Assembly (NCBI GenBank): GCA_029567025.1
Contig: JAKQLT010000004.1
Span: 1 to 9,980, forward strand
Direction: 5' to 3'
Length of the DNA stretch: 9,980 nt
From: Candidatus Omnitrophota bacterium
Lineage (GTDB): Bacteria; Omnitrophota; Gorgyraeia; Zapsychrales; Zapsychraceae
In this document: positions 1-6,070 of the stretch, piece after piece
Numbering within the stretch: position 1 is the stretch's first letter
Layout of the letters: every line of letters begins with the position of its first letter
Made by a program: the position numbers and the translations under genes
The notes under the pieces: generated by a model
The model's input: the letters and a program-made list of their open reading frames with translations, nothing else
Databases searched by the model: none
Told to the model about the DNA's origin: nothing

Positions 1-692
1 TTTCGGTTGTAACAAAATCGAATGTTATTAAAACAACAGATGGTCGTTTTTCGCGTGTCGCTAAGTGCATAGCTAAGGAATATCCTGAAATTCAATGTGA
101 CGAATGGTATATTGATATTATGACAGCGAAATTGATTGATGAAGCCAGACGCAAAGATTTTCAGGTTATTGTCTTACCCAATCTTTACGGAGATATTTTA
201 ACAGACGAAGCGGCTCAATTACAAGGCGGTGTGGGAACAGCTGGGAGTGCGAATATCGGCACACGGTATGCGATGTTTGAAGCCATTCATGGAAGTGCGC
301 CGCGGATGGTTAAAGAAGCGCGCGCTCAATTCGCGGACCCATCTTCGATGATTCGGGCTAGCGCGATGTTGTTACGCCATATAGGGCATCTTGATAAGGC
401 GGAGAAAATTGATATGGCCCTTGAGATCTGTGGTCAATTTGAAAGAAAAAAAGTGATTACAGGACGAGAAACAGGTGTAACAGCGCGAGAATATACGCAA
501 TATTTATTGTCATGGATCGATAAAAAAGATCTTAAAGAGTCATGGGAAAAAGAAATAGATAAGATAAAAAGACAATTGCGGTTTTTAGGATTTTTTATAT
601 TATATCCTCGTTCTGTTACCATACAGAATGAGGATTTTTTTAAAATATTTTTGAGATTGTTTAAAGAATGGAATATCAAAATCATCAAATAA
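1..692 (+). CDS. Isocitrate/isopropylmalate-family dehydrogenase, C-terminal part (probably NAD-dependent isocitrate dehydrogenase)
   Basis: This gene is cut by the window start. The first whole codon is at 3, giving 229 visible residues. The family oxidatively decarboxylates a 2-hydroxy acid with NAD(P) in the cytoplasm. Visible motifs are the catalytic lysine in TKSNVIK (about residue 5), the metal-site aspartate in YIDIMTAKL, the NLYGDILTDEAA segment with its two metal aspartates, GSANIG, and FEAIHGSAP followed by the ADPSSMIRASAMLLRHIG helix. GGVGTAGSANIG and the HGSAPRMVKEARAQFADPSS region look more like the bacterial NAD-isocitrate dehydrogenase branch than LeuB, but substrate cannot be settled from half a protein. 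The family normally ends near TAREYTQYLLSW (about residue 171). Here some 58 more residues follow, rich in Lys, Ile and Phe, encoded across a terminator-like hairpin and overlapping lipB by 25 nt. That tail may reflect a lost stop or a small indel: stops lie in the other two frames at 521-523, 556-558 and 560-562. Confidence 0.85.
   Translation, partial: SVVTKSNVIKTTDGRFSRVAKCIAKEYPEIQCDEWYIDIMTAKLIDEARRKDFQVIVLPNLYGDILTDEAAQLQGGVGTAGSANIGTRYAMFEAIHGSAPRMVKEARAQFADPSSMIRASAMLLRHIGHLDKAEKIDMALEICGQFERKKVITGRETGVTAREYTQYLLSWIDKKDLKESWEKEIDKIKRQLRFLGFFILYPRSVTIQNEDFFKIFLRLFKEWNIKIIK
576..603 (+). promoter_or_regulatory. Candidate promoter for lipB, just upstream of the terminator hairpin
   Basis: TTGCGG (576-581) and TATTAT (598-603) are separated by 16 nt. 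The -10 box differs from TATAAT at one base; the -35 box matches TTGACA at only three. Transcription from here would start at about 609-611, inside the left arm of the 604-635 hairpin, so the RNA could not form the full terminator stem. That would explain how lipB is expressed behind a terminator. AT-rich sequence gives such -10 matches by chance, so this is weak. Confidence 0.25.
604..641 (+). terminator. Intrinsic (rho-independent) terminator-like hairpin inside the 3' end of the dehydrogenase frame
   Basis: Bases 604-616 pair with 623-635 as a 13-bp stem with one G-U wobble (610:629) and a 6-nt loop (617-622). A run of seven T at 635-641 follows directly. This is the strongest terminator-like structure I found in the window. 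It lies within the open dehydrogenase frame and only 27 nt before the lipB start. It may end the dehydrogenase transcript, or attenuate read-through into lipB. Function is inferred from structure only. Confidence 0.75.
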
Positions 693-1324
693 AATGTTGT
701 ATTAAAGATTTTGGAATGATGAGTTATGAAGAGGCTTATCAGCTTCAGAAAAGGCATATGGAAGAAGCTGTTTCTTATCAAAAAAATTTTGTTTTGTTAG
801 GGGAACATCCGCCTATTTTGACCTTGGGACGTTTGACAAAAAAAGAACATCTTTTGGTTTCTCGGGATCTTTTGCAACAAAAAGGAGTGGCAATAAAAGA
901 TGTTGACCGGGGAGGCGATATTACGTTACATGCTCCCGGACAACTTGTCGTTTATCCGATTTTTTGTTTAGAACAACTCGGAAAGGATTTAAAAAAATAT
1001 TTAATCCAATTAGAACAAGTTGCGATTGATTTATTAAATGATTTTGGTATAGTGGCTAATAGACTCGAGGGAAAAACAGGTGTTTGGGTCAAAGAAAAAA
1101 AGATTGCTTCTGTTGGTATTGGCGTAAAAAAATGGGTTACATTTCATGGGATAGGAATTAATATTCAGACCGATTTAGATCTTTTTTCTTTTATTAAACC
1201 TTGCGGATTAGATGTTGTGATGACCTCTTTAGCGGAACTAAAAAAGGATGTTTTCTCAATGGAAGAAGTGAAGTCAAAAGTGATAACACATTTAGTGCGT
1301 ATTTTTAATTTAGAATTAAAATAA
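668..1324 (+). CDS. lipB: Octanoyl-[acyl-carrier-protein]:protein octanoyltransferase LipB
   Basis: LipB moves the octanoyl group from acyl carrier protein to the lysine of lipoyl domains, the first step of endogenous lipoate synthesis in the cytoplasm; LipA then inserts sulphur. The product has 218 residues, normal for the family. The conserved RGGDITLHAPGQLVVYP block lies at 81-97, KIASVGIG with the acid/base lysine at Lys145, FHGIGINI at 159-166, and PCGL with the acyl-accepting cysteine at Cys179. The N-terminal segment IKDFGMMSYEEAY aligns with the usual LipB start, so ATG at 668 is preferred over the internal ATGs at codons 17-18. The Shine-Dalgarno is poor (only GAG at 653-655). The gene overlaps the dehydrogenase frame by 25 nt and lies just after a terminator-like hairpin. 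A lone lipoyl domain follows 6 nt downstream and is a plausible substrate. No lipA is in view. Confidence 0.95.
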   Translation: MEYQNHQIKCCIKDFGMMSYEEAYQLQKRHMEEAVSYQKNFVLLGEHPPILTLGRLTKKEHLLVSRDLLQQKGVAIKDVDRGGDITLHAPGQLVVYPIFCLEQLGKDLKKYLIQLEQVAIDLLNDFGIVANRLEGKTGVWVKEKKIASVGIGVKKWVTFHGIGINIQTDLDLFSFIKPCGLDVVMTSLAELKKDVFSMEEVKSKVITHLVRIFNLELK

Positions 1325-1330
1325 AAAAAT

Positions 1331-1561
1331 ATGAAAAATATTGTTTTACCTGATTTGGGAGAAGGCATAGAAAACGGAATTATATCTGCTATTTATGTCC
1401 AAGAAGGTGATTGGATTAAAGACGGAGATGATATTGTGGAGCTTGTAACGGATAAAGCCGCTTTTAATGTCCCCTCAACCTGTTCTGGAAAAATAAAGAA
1501 AATCAATGTGCGTCAAGGACAAGAAATTTTTATTGGAGAAATTCTTTTAATTTTAGAATAA
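1331..1561 (+). CDS. Stand-alone lipoyl (biotinyl/lipoyl attachment) domain protein
   Basis: This 76-residue protein is one complete lipoyl domain. It has the N-terminal LPDLGEGIENG typical of E2 subunits of 2-oxo acid dehydrogenases, the EGDWIKDGD turn, the lipoylation hairpin VTDKAAF with the acceptor lysine at Lys42, and a closing GEILLILE strand. Full E2 proteins continue with a linker, a peripheral-subunit-binding domain and a catalytic domain. Here a stop follows the first domain, and the next gene, a glycosyltransferase, begins 9 nt later. It may be a free lipoyl carrier supplying a complex encoded elsewhere, or the remnant of a truncated E2. Its intact fold and position directly after lipB favour a working carrier, which is inference. 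It lacks GcvH sequence features. There is no recognisable Shine-Dalgarno, only an A-run before the ATG. Confidence 0.85.
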   Translation: MKNIVLPDLGEGIENGIISAIYVQEGDWIKDGDDIVELVTDKAAFNVPSTCSGKIKKINVRQGQEIFIGEILLILE

Positions 1562-1570
1562 TTCTTAAAA

Positions 1571-2722
1571 ATGATAGAGGATAAACATAAAAAAAGACGA
1601 ATTCTTTTAATGTATATCTCGCGGGTTTCTGGCCATCGTCAGGCGACCGTAGCTATTAAGAAGTCTTTAAAAGAATTGTGCCCTGATATTCAAGCGCCGA
1701 CGATTAATGGATTTGGCCATGCATATCCTCTTGTGGAAAATATTGTAAATCGCGCGTATATGAGCGTGATTAAAAGGACCCCGAAAGTTTGGGATTATTT
1801 ATATGATAATCCTAAAGTGATTAGACGGACGGAGTCCATCAAAAATCGAATTTATAAATCAAGCGAAAAAAAGATTGGCCCTTTATTGGAACGTTATAAA
1901 CCGGATATGGTTGTCTGCACGCAGGCTTTTCCTTGTGGGATGGTGGCGCATTATAAAAGGACTCATCATGTTGCTTTGAAGCTCATTGGTGTTTTAACGG
2001 ATTTTGCTCCGCATGGATTTTGGATTAACGAGGGCATTGACTATTATATTGTTCCGTCGGAAGACACAAAAGAACGTTTTATGGCCAAAGGTGTTTCGGA
2101 GGAAAAAATTAAGGTTTATGGAATCCCCATTCAGCCAAAATTTACTTTTCCTGTTGATAAAAAAAATGTCGGTGAGAAATTAGGAATAGATGTAAATATT
2201 CCTACGATTTTGATGATGGGTGGCGGCCAAGGATTAGGGCCGATGGCCTCTATTTTAAAATCTTTGGTAAAAATCCCTCTTTATTTTCAAGTCATTGTTT
2301 TAGCTGGAACGAATAAAAAAATTATAAAGAAAATAAAGAAAATTTCTGAAAACACAAATAAAAAAATATTGGTCTTTGATTTTGCGCGTAATGTGGATGA
2401 ACTGATGGAATTATCAACTTTTATTATCACAAAAACCGGAGGTATGACAACTGCAGAAAGTTTGGCTAAAGGATTGCCGATGGTTATTGTCAATCCTATT
2501 CCGGGACAGGAAATGCGTAACGCGGATTTTTTAGTTCATAAAGGGATTGGAATACGTATCAATGATCTTCATGATATTGAAGAAGAGGTGGAAATCCTTT
2601 TGCGTTCACCGGAACGATTATCGGCCATGCGACAAGCGGCTTATGAACATGCTAAACCCTACGCGGCTTTAGATATTGCTAAATTAATTCTCAATCAACC
2701 TGTTGAAGAATCGCATGTTTAA
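1571..2722 (+). CDS. MGDG synthase / UgtP (YpfP)-like glycolipid glycosyltransferase (GT28 type)
   Basis: The family transfers a sugar from a UDP-sugar to a membrane lipid, usually diacylglycerol, at the cytoplasmic face. The 383 residues fit the two-domain GT-B layout. The N-terminal MGDG-synthase domain (about 10-175) has an SGHRQAT motif around His22, where relatives have GNGH, and TDFAPHGFW at 143-151. GIPIQPKF (184-191) is the linker motif also found in B. subtilis UgtP. The C-terminal domain has GGGQGLGP at 217-224, a TKTGGMTTAES donor-binding segment at 288-298 and PIPGQEMRNADF at 309-320. The fit to UgtP is good along the whole length, but the sugar and lipid acceptor cannot be read from sequence. 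MurG is a more distant relative and less likely. The 3' end overlaps the acyltransferase by 8 nt, pointing to a shared envelope-lipid job. ATG at 1571 has no clear Shine-Dalgarno. Confidence 0.88.
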   Translation: MIEDKHKKRRILLMYISRVSGHRQATVAIKKSLKELCPDIQAPTINGFGHAYPLVENIVNRAYMSVIKRTPKVWDYLYDNPKVIRRTESIKNRIYKSSEKKIGPLLERYKPDMVVCTQAFPCGMVAHYKRTHHVALKLIGVLTDFAPHGFWINEGIDYYIVPSEDTKERFMAKGVSEEKIKVYGIPIQPKFTFPVDKKNVGEKLGIDVNIPTILMMGGGQGLGPMASILKSLVKIPLYFQVIVLAGTNKKIIKKIKKISENTNKKILVFDFARNVDELMELSTFIITKTGGMTTAESLAKGLPMVIVNPIPGQEMRNADFLVHKGIGIRINDLHDIEEEVEILLRSPERLSAMRQAAYEHAKPYAALDIAKLILNQPVEESHV

Positions 2723-3578
2723 ATATTATATTTATAAATTTGGTCAATTTCTCGCCAGCAGATTTCCTTTGAATGTTTCTTATCGTATCGCAATTTTTCT
2801 CTCTGATTTTCAGTATATTTTTTCTTTCCGCGATCGGCGTTCTGTGACCCAAAATTTACGTCTGATTTTAAAGAAAGATAAAATTCTTAAACAAGACATC
2901 AAAGAGGTCTTTCGTAATTTTGGGATTTATTTAATGGAATTTTTGCGTATGGACAAAATGTTGACGCCTGATTTTATTGAGAAGAATGTGAAGATTGAAA
3001 ATCTGGGCGCTGTTAAAAAGGCGCTTGAAGGCGGGAAAGGCGGCATTATTTTATCCGCGCATATCGGCAATTGGGAAATGGGAGGAACAGTAATTGCCCG
3101 TTTAGGATTTCCTTTTACCGCGGTTGCCCTTCCGCATAAAGAAAGGCCTGTTAATCAATTGTTTAATCATCAGCGTGAGGTTCATGGTGTGACAGTTATT
3201 CCATCGAATATTGGCGTGCGAAAATGCGTGGAATATTTAAAAGATAATAAGTTGGTGGCTTTGGTGGGAGATAGAGATTTTGGGAATCATGGGGAAATAA
3301 TGGATTTTTTAGGCGGGCGATCGTCTATTCCCAAAGGGCCGGCCATTTTTTCTTTAAAAACAGGAGCGCCTATTATCCCGTCTTTTTTTATTCGTAATGA
3401 GGATAAAACCTTTACGCTTTATTTTTCAGATCCTATTTATCCACCAACGCAAGAAAAATATCAAACAGGTCATGAAGATGTGATAAGATTGATGCAAGCG
3501 TATATTCAAGAAATAGAAAAGAAAGTCCGTCAATTCCCAACCCAGTGGCTTGTGTTTCGAGAGTTTAATATCCAATGA
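2715..3578 (+). CDS. LpxL/HtrB-family lipid A-type acyltransferase
   Basis: Members of this family (LpxL/LpxM type) transfer fatty acyl chains to lipid A precursors or related glycolipids at the inner membrane. With ATG at 2715 the protein has 287 residues, close to the usual 290-310. The catalytic HxxxxE motif is HIGNWE (His116, Glu121). GDRDFG lies at 185-190, SSIPKGPAIFSLKTGAPIIP at 203-222, and the C-terminal PTQWLVFREF matches the family's W-x-x-R-F ending. The N-terminus (about 5-37) is hydrophobic and aromatic, consistent with membrane attachment. A TTG at 2703 would add four residues, but ATG 2715 has GAAG 7 nt upstream and suits the family start. It overlaps the preceding glycosyltransferase by 8 nt and the next gene by 4 nt, suggesting coupled translation. 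The exact acceptor is unknown: lipid A, or the glycolipid made by the upstream enzyme. Confidence 0.88.
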   Translation: MFKYYIYKFGQFLASRFPLNVSYRIAIFLSDFQYIFSFRDRRSVTQNLRLILKKDKILKQDIKEVFRNFGIYLMEFLRMDKMLTPDFIEKNVKIENLGAVKKALEGGKGGIILSAHIGNWEMGGTVIARLGFPFTAVALPHKERPVNQLFNHQREVHGVTVIPSNIGVRKCVEYLKDNKLVALVGDRDFGNHGEIMDFLGGRSSIPKGPAIFSLKTGAPIIPSFFIRNEDKTFTLYFSDPIYPPTQEKYQTGHEDVIRLMQAYIQEIEKKVRQFPTQWLVFREFNIQ

Positions 3579-4240
3579 AAATTTGTATTCTTATTCCTGT
3601 TTACAATGAAGCGCGCACGATTGGAGAAATTGTGCGGTGTCTGCGTGAGAGCTCTTATGATGTTTTAGTTGTGGATGATGGCTCAAAAGATGATTCTGCG
3701 CATTTAGCTCAAGAAAACGGAGCTGTGGTTGTTTCTCATGAAGGGCAAAAAGGGAAAGGGGCTTCTTTACGACAAGGGTTTGAATATATTTTAAACAAAA
3801 AATATGAGGGAGTCATTATGATGGATGGCGATGGCCAGCATCATATTAAAGATATTATGGGGTTTCTTGAAAAAGCCCAAGAATACCCTAAAATTATTGT
3901 AGTCGGAAATCGTATGAAAGATACCAAACGGATGCCGTTATTGCGTTATTTAACCAATCGTTTGATGTCTGTTCTTATCTCATTAGCGTCGGGGCAATAT
4001 ATCCCTGATACGCAATGTGGATTTCGGTATATCAGTTATGAGGCCTTAAAAGAATTAAGCTTATCGTCTGATGGTTTTGAAATTGAGACGGAAATTTTAA
4101 TGAAAGCCCGGAAGAAAAAAATAAAGATCTGTTCTGTCCCGATCGAGACAATTTATGAAAACGAAGAAAGCAAGATCAATCCTGTTGTTGATACTTTCCG
4201 ATTTATTATTTATTTTATAAAAGAATTATTTTCTTTTTAA
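3575..4240 (+). CDS. Family 2 glycosyltransferase, polyprenyl/dolichyl-phosphate sugar synthase-like
   Basis: This GT-A glycosyltransferase resembles dolichol-phosphate mannosyl- and glucosyltransferases, which load a sugar from a nucleotide donor onto a polyprenyl phosphate at the cytoplasmic membrane face. Motifs over 221 residues: IPVYNEARTIGEIV at 7-20, VVDDGS at 32-37, GKGASLRQGF at 60-69, the metal-binding DGDGQH (Asp84, Asp86), DTQCGFR at 145-151 with the expected aspartate, GFEIETE at 167-173, and SKINPVVDTFRFIIYF near the end. The C-terminal hydrophobic stretch could touch the membrane, but there is no full transmembrane pair as in ArnC or GtrB. It starts at ATGA overlapping the acyltransferase stop by 4 nt, so it probably belongs to the same envelope-lipid transcript. 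The sugar and acceptor are not determinable here. Confidence 0.88.
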   Translation: MKICILIPVYNEARTIGEIVRCLRESSYDVLVVDDGSKDDSAHLAQENGAVVVSHEGQKGKGASLRQGFEYILNKKYEGVIMMDGDGQHHIKDIMGFLEKAQEYPKIIVVGNRMKDTKRMPLLRYLTNRLMSVLISLASGQYIPDTQCGFRYISYEALKELSLSSDGFEIETEILMKARKKKIKICSVPIETIYENEESKINPVVDTFRFIIYFIKELFSF

Positions 4241-4254
4241 AAAGAATTAATCTT

Positions 4255-4959
4255 ATGGATGATATTCGACTGACTTATGCCCTTGTTATTTCTTTTTTTC
4301 TGCATTGTCTTATTGCTGCGGGATTATCGTTTTCGCAAATGAAATTATCGCGGCAAACTTTTAATAAAGTAGAAGTTTCTTATTTGCGGGTTAAAGAATC
4401 TCACCGGTATCAAGAGCCCCATGAGGTGGTTCCAAAAACACACGAGAAAGAAAGAATAAAAACAAAAGATATTGTGCGTCGCTTTGAAATGTTCCCTTCA
4501 TCGCAGAGTGCCTTGTTTTCTCAAGAGAGGGTTAAGGATATTTCAAAATGGGATGCCTCGAAATCAGAGAATAAACAGCCCATCGGATTAAAAGGCGCTA
4601 CAGCGTTAAAATCAGAAAGAAAGATTAGTGTGCCTGTTTTAAAGTCTGAGAAAATAACGAATGTAAAATATGTGAGTTATAATGAAAGTATTCGGCAAAA
4701 AATAAGACAACAAGCGTATAAATATGCCGAGAATCCTGATTTTCAGTCGGGAGAAGTTTATTTAACCTTTGTTTTAGGCTCTGATGGCCAGTTAAAAGAT
4801 ATAAAAATTATAGAAGACAAAACACGAGCGAATACATTTTTGCGTAATGTGGGATTGCGCAGTGTGCGTGAAGCCAGCCCTTTTGCGGCGTTTCCGAAAG
4901 ATTTGATGTATCCTGAATTGACGTTTAACGTTGTTATTTCTTTTGAGGTGAAAGAATAA
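4255..4959 (+). CDS. TonB-family energy-transducer-like protein
   Basis: TonB proteins couple the ExbB/ExbD proton motor in the inner membrane to outer-membrane receptors. This 234-residue protein has a single N-terminal membrane anchor (about 7-27) carrying SFFLH (Ser13, His17), which reproduces the SxxxH spacing of E. coli TonB. A charged Lys/Glu/Ser-rich linker follows (about 28-140), with only five prolines, unlike the Pro-rich rod of classical TonB. A TonB C-terminal domain is likely at about 142-234: the YNESIRQKIRQQA helix, VYLTFVLGSDGQLKDIKII and a closing ELTFNVVISFEV strand. No ExbB, ExbD or receptor gene lies in the window. It might instead be a TonB/TolA-like periplasm-spanning protein serving the envelope functions encoded upstream. 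It begins 14 nt after the glycosyltransferase, with a weak Shine-Dalgarno. Confidence 0.82.
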   Translation: MDDIRLTYALVISFFLHCLIAAGLSFSQMKLSRQTFNKVEVSYLRVKESHRYQEPHEVVPKTHEKERIKTKDIVRRFEMFPSSQSALFSQERVKDISKWDASKSENKQPIGLKGATALKSERKISVPVLKSEKITNVKYVSYNESIRQKIRQQAYKYAENPDFQSGEVYLTFVLGSDGQLKDIKIIEDKTRANTFLRNVGLRSVREASPFAAFPKDLMYPELTFNVVISFEVKE

Positions 4960-5036
4960 TCAAGCTTATAAAGAAGGCTATGTCAGGGAAATCAGAATAG
5001 TAAAATAAATATTAGTTTCTTTGATTTTGGCCAGCA

Positions 5037-5065
5037 TTGACAATGCGCAGTTTAAATGTTACGCT
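5037..5065 (+). promoter_or_regulatory. Candidate sigma-70-type promoter for the DUF1844-accC run
   Basis: A perfect TTGACA at 5037-5042 is followed, after exactly 17 nt, by TACGCT at 5060-5065, which keeps the three most conserved -10 positions (T, A and final T). A start near 5072 would give a leader of about 33 nt to the ATG at 5105, which has AAGGA at 5093-5097. It lies in the largest complete intergenic gap of the window (4960-5104), where a new transcription unit would be expected. The rest of that gap shows no clear terminator. This is pattern matching only. Confidence 0.45.
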
Positions 5066-5104
5066 AAAACAAATTTTTTAATAACCTATTTTAAGGATAG
5101 CATC

Positions 5105-5425
5105 ATGACAGCAGAAAATCTCGAAGTCCCTCAAGAATCTGAAAATACCAATCCTGAAGAAAGTTTTGATTTAAATTTTTTGAATTATATATCGAGTTTA
5201 GGCCTGCAGGCGATGATTTTTTTAGGCGAGTTGCCACATCCGGTTACGAATAAGACCGAAAAAAATACGGATCAGGCCAAATTATTAATCGATACCTTAA
5301 GTTTGCTGAAAGAAAAAACGACAGGAAATTTGACGGACGAAGAAAAGAATTTATTAGAGGGTATGCTTTATGAATTACAAATTAAATATGTGGAAGCCGT
5401 CAAGCAAGGAAGAATCATTGTATGA
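5105..5425 (+). CDS. DUF1844 domain protein
   Basis: This small cytoplasmic protein of 106 residues belongs to a family of unknown function (DUF1844). The recognisable core is FLNYISSLGLQAMIFLGELP (25-44), then a short variable loop, and the helical segment DQAKLLIDTLSLLKEKTTGNL (56-76), TDEEKNLLEGMLYELQIKYVEA. These residues match the family pattern of a hydrophobic first helix, a GE-P-P turn, an I-D-L-L-K-T-G-NL segment and a C-terminal L-Y-L-R/Q-Y helix. No enzyme motif is visible. ATG at 5105 has AAGGA 7 nt upstream. The frame stays open back to a TTG at 5021, but that region holds the promoter candidate and does not resemble the family. It overlaps the next gene by 4 nt (ATGA), so the two are probably co-translated. 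Function remains unknown. Confidence 0.85.
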   Translation: MTAENLEVPQESENTNPEESFDLNFLNYISSLGLQAMIFLGELPHPVTNKTEKNTDQAKLLIDTLSLLKEKTTGNLTDEEKNLLEGMLYELQIKYVEAVKQGRIIV

Positions 5426-5583
5426 TCGATAAAAATCTTTTAGATATTTTAGCTTGTCCGTCGTGTCAAGGCGATGTTAAGGAACAAAACGATAAAATTG
5501 TTTGCCTTAAATGCGGCCGTCAATATCCTATTAAACAGGGCATTCCTGTTTTATTGATTGACGAAGCTGAAAAATCATCATAA
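5422..5583 (+). CDS. Trm112/YcaR-like small zinc-ribbon protein
   Basis: This 53-residue protein starts at an ATGA overlap with the DUF1844 gene. It reads [15 protein letters not shown], then a loop, [19 protein letters not shown] and an acidic end. That is the Trm112 family pattern: [10 protein letters not shown] at the N-terminus and a YPIxxGIPVLL motif after the ribbon. Two CxxC pairs (Cys12/Cys15 and Cys28/Cys31) can bind one zinc; E. coli YcaR lacks a comparable second pair. Eukaryotic and archaeal Trm112 activates several methyltransferases; the bacterial role is poorly defined, so no partner is assigned. The stop is followed 14 nt later by aroQ. Confidence 0.85.
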   Translation: MIDKNLLDILACPSCQGDVKEQNDKIVCLKCGRQYPIKQGIPVLLIDEAEKSS

Positions 5584-5585
5584 AG

Positions 5586-5591
5586 AAGGAG
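5586..5591 (+). promoter_or_regulatory. Shine-Dalgarno supporting the TTG start of aroQ
   Basis: AAGGAG lies 6 nt before the TTG at 5598. It is one of the clearest ribosome binding sites in the window and decides for a TTG start, since the encoded [15 protein letters not shown] is the normal N-terminus of type II dehydroquinases and no ATG is near. Confidence 0.65.
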
Positions 5592-5597
5592 ACAAAA

Positions 5598-6035
5598 TTG
5601 AATAAAATATTAGTGATTCATGGGCCGAATTTAAATCTTTTGGGCCAGCGTGAAAAAGATATTTATGGCACGACAACCTTAGAGGAAATCAATCATAAGC
5701 TTACTGAACTTGCCAAAGAAAATCATTTAATGCTTGAAATTTTTCAATCGAATCATGAAGGAGAACTTGTTGATAAAATCGGAAAGGCGAAAGAAGATAA
5801 CATAAAAGCGATTCTTATCAATCCTGCCGCTTATACACACACCAGTATCGCGATTCGCGATGCGTTGGCCGCTGTTACTATTCCTACCGTTGAGGTTCAT
5901 TTATCCAACATTTATGCTCGAGAAGATTTTCGACATACCTCTTTGATCGCGCCGGTCGCACAAGGTCAGATTAGCGGATTTGGTTTAAACAGTTATCTTT
6001 TGGGGCTTAAAGCTATCGTTGAATTATTAAAATAA
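5598..6035 (+). CDS. aroQ: 3-dehydroquinate dehydratase, type II
   Basis: AroQ dehydrates 3-dehydroquinate to 3-dehydroshikimate, the third step of the shikimate pathway, in the cytoplasm as a dodecamer. The 145 residues match the family length. Visible active-site features are [11 protein letters not shown] (9-19) with Arg18, the catalytic Tyr23 in [13 protein letters not shown] (75-83) with Asn75 and His81, VEVHLSNI with the catalytic His101, and Arg112 in the EDFRHTS segment. All key residues are present, so the enzyme should be active. Translation starts at TTG 5598. The gene follows the Trm112-like gene by 14 nt and precedes pepP by 35 nt, in the widespread aroQ-pepP-efp-accB-accC order. 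Confidence 0.96.
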   Translation: MNKILVIHGPNLNLLGQREKDIYGTTTLEEINHKLTELAKENHLMLEIFQSNHEGELVDKIGKAKEDNIKAILINPAAYTHTSIAIRDALAAVTIPTVEVHLSNIYAREDFRHTSLIAPVAQGQISGFGLNSYLLGLKAIVELLK

Positions 6036-6070
6036 TATTTTTTAAAGAAAACAAAGACAAATAAGTTCTT

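Noticed and set aside
434..781. Open frame of 115 codons on the minus strand across the dehydrogenase/lipB junction
   Set aside because: It lies antisense to two recognised genes, resembles no known family to me, and includes the hairpin region. It is an AT-rich shadow frame.
1537..1612. Direct repeat AATTCTTTTAAT near 1540 and 1600
   Set aside because: It is a short AT-rich match encoding Ile-Leu-Leu in both proteins, most likely chance; no further copies or element ends were seen.
2703..2714. TTG start at 2703 for the LpxL-like gene
   Set aside because: It adds only four residues. ATG 2715 with GAAG upstream suits the family start better, though the difference is small and not certain.
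4989..5027. Imperfect inverted repeat AAATCAGAA / TTCTTTGATTT as a terminator for the tonB-like gene
   Set aside because: The stem is AT-rich with a 2-nt bulge and a long loop, and no T-run follows.
5021..5104. N-terminal extension of the DUF1844 protein from TTG 5021
   Set aside because: The extension does not match the family, covers the promoter candidate, and the ATG at 5105 has a good Shine-Dalgarno.
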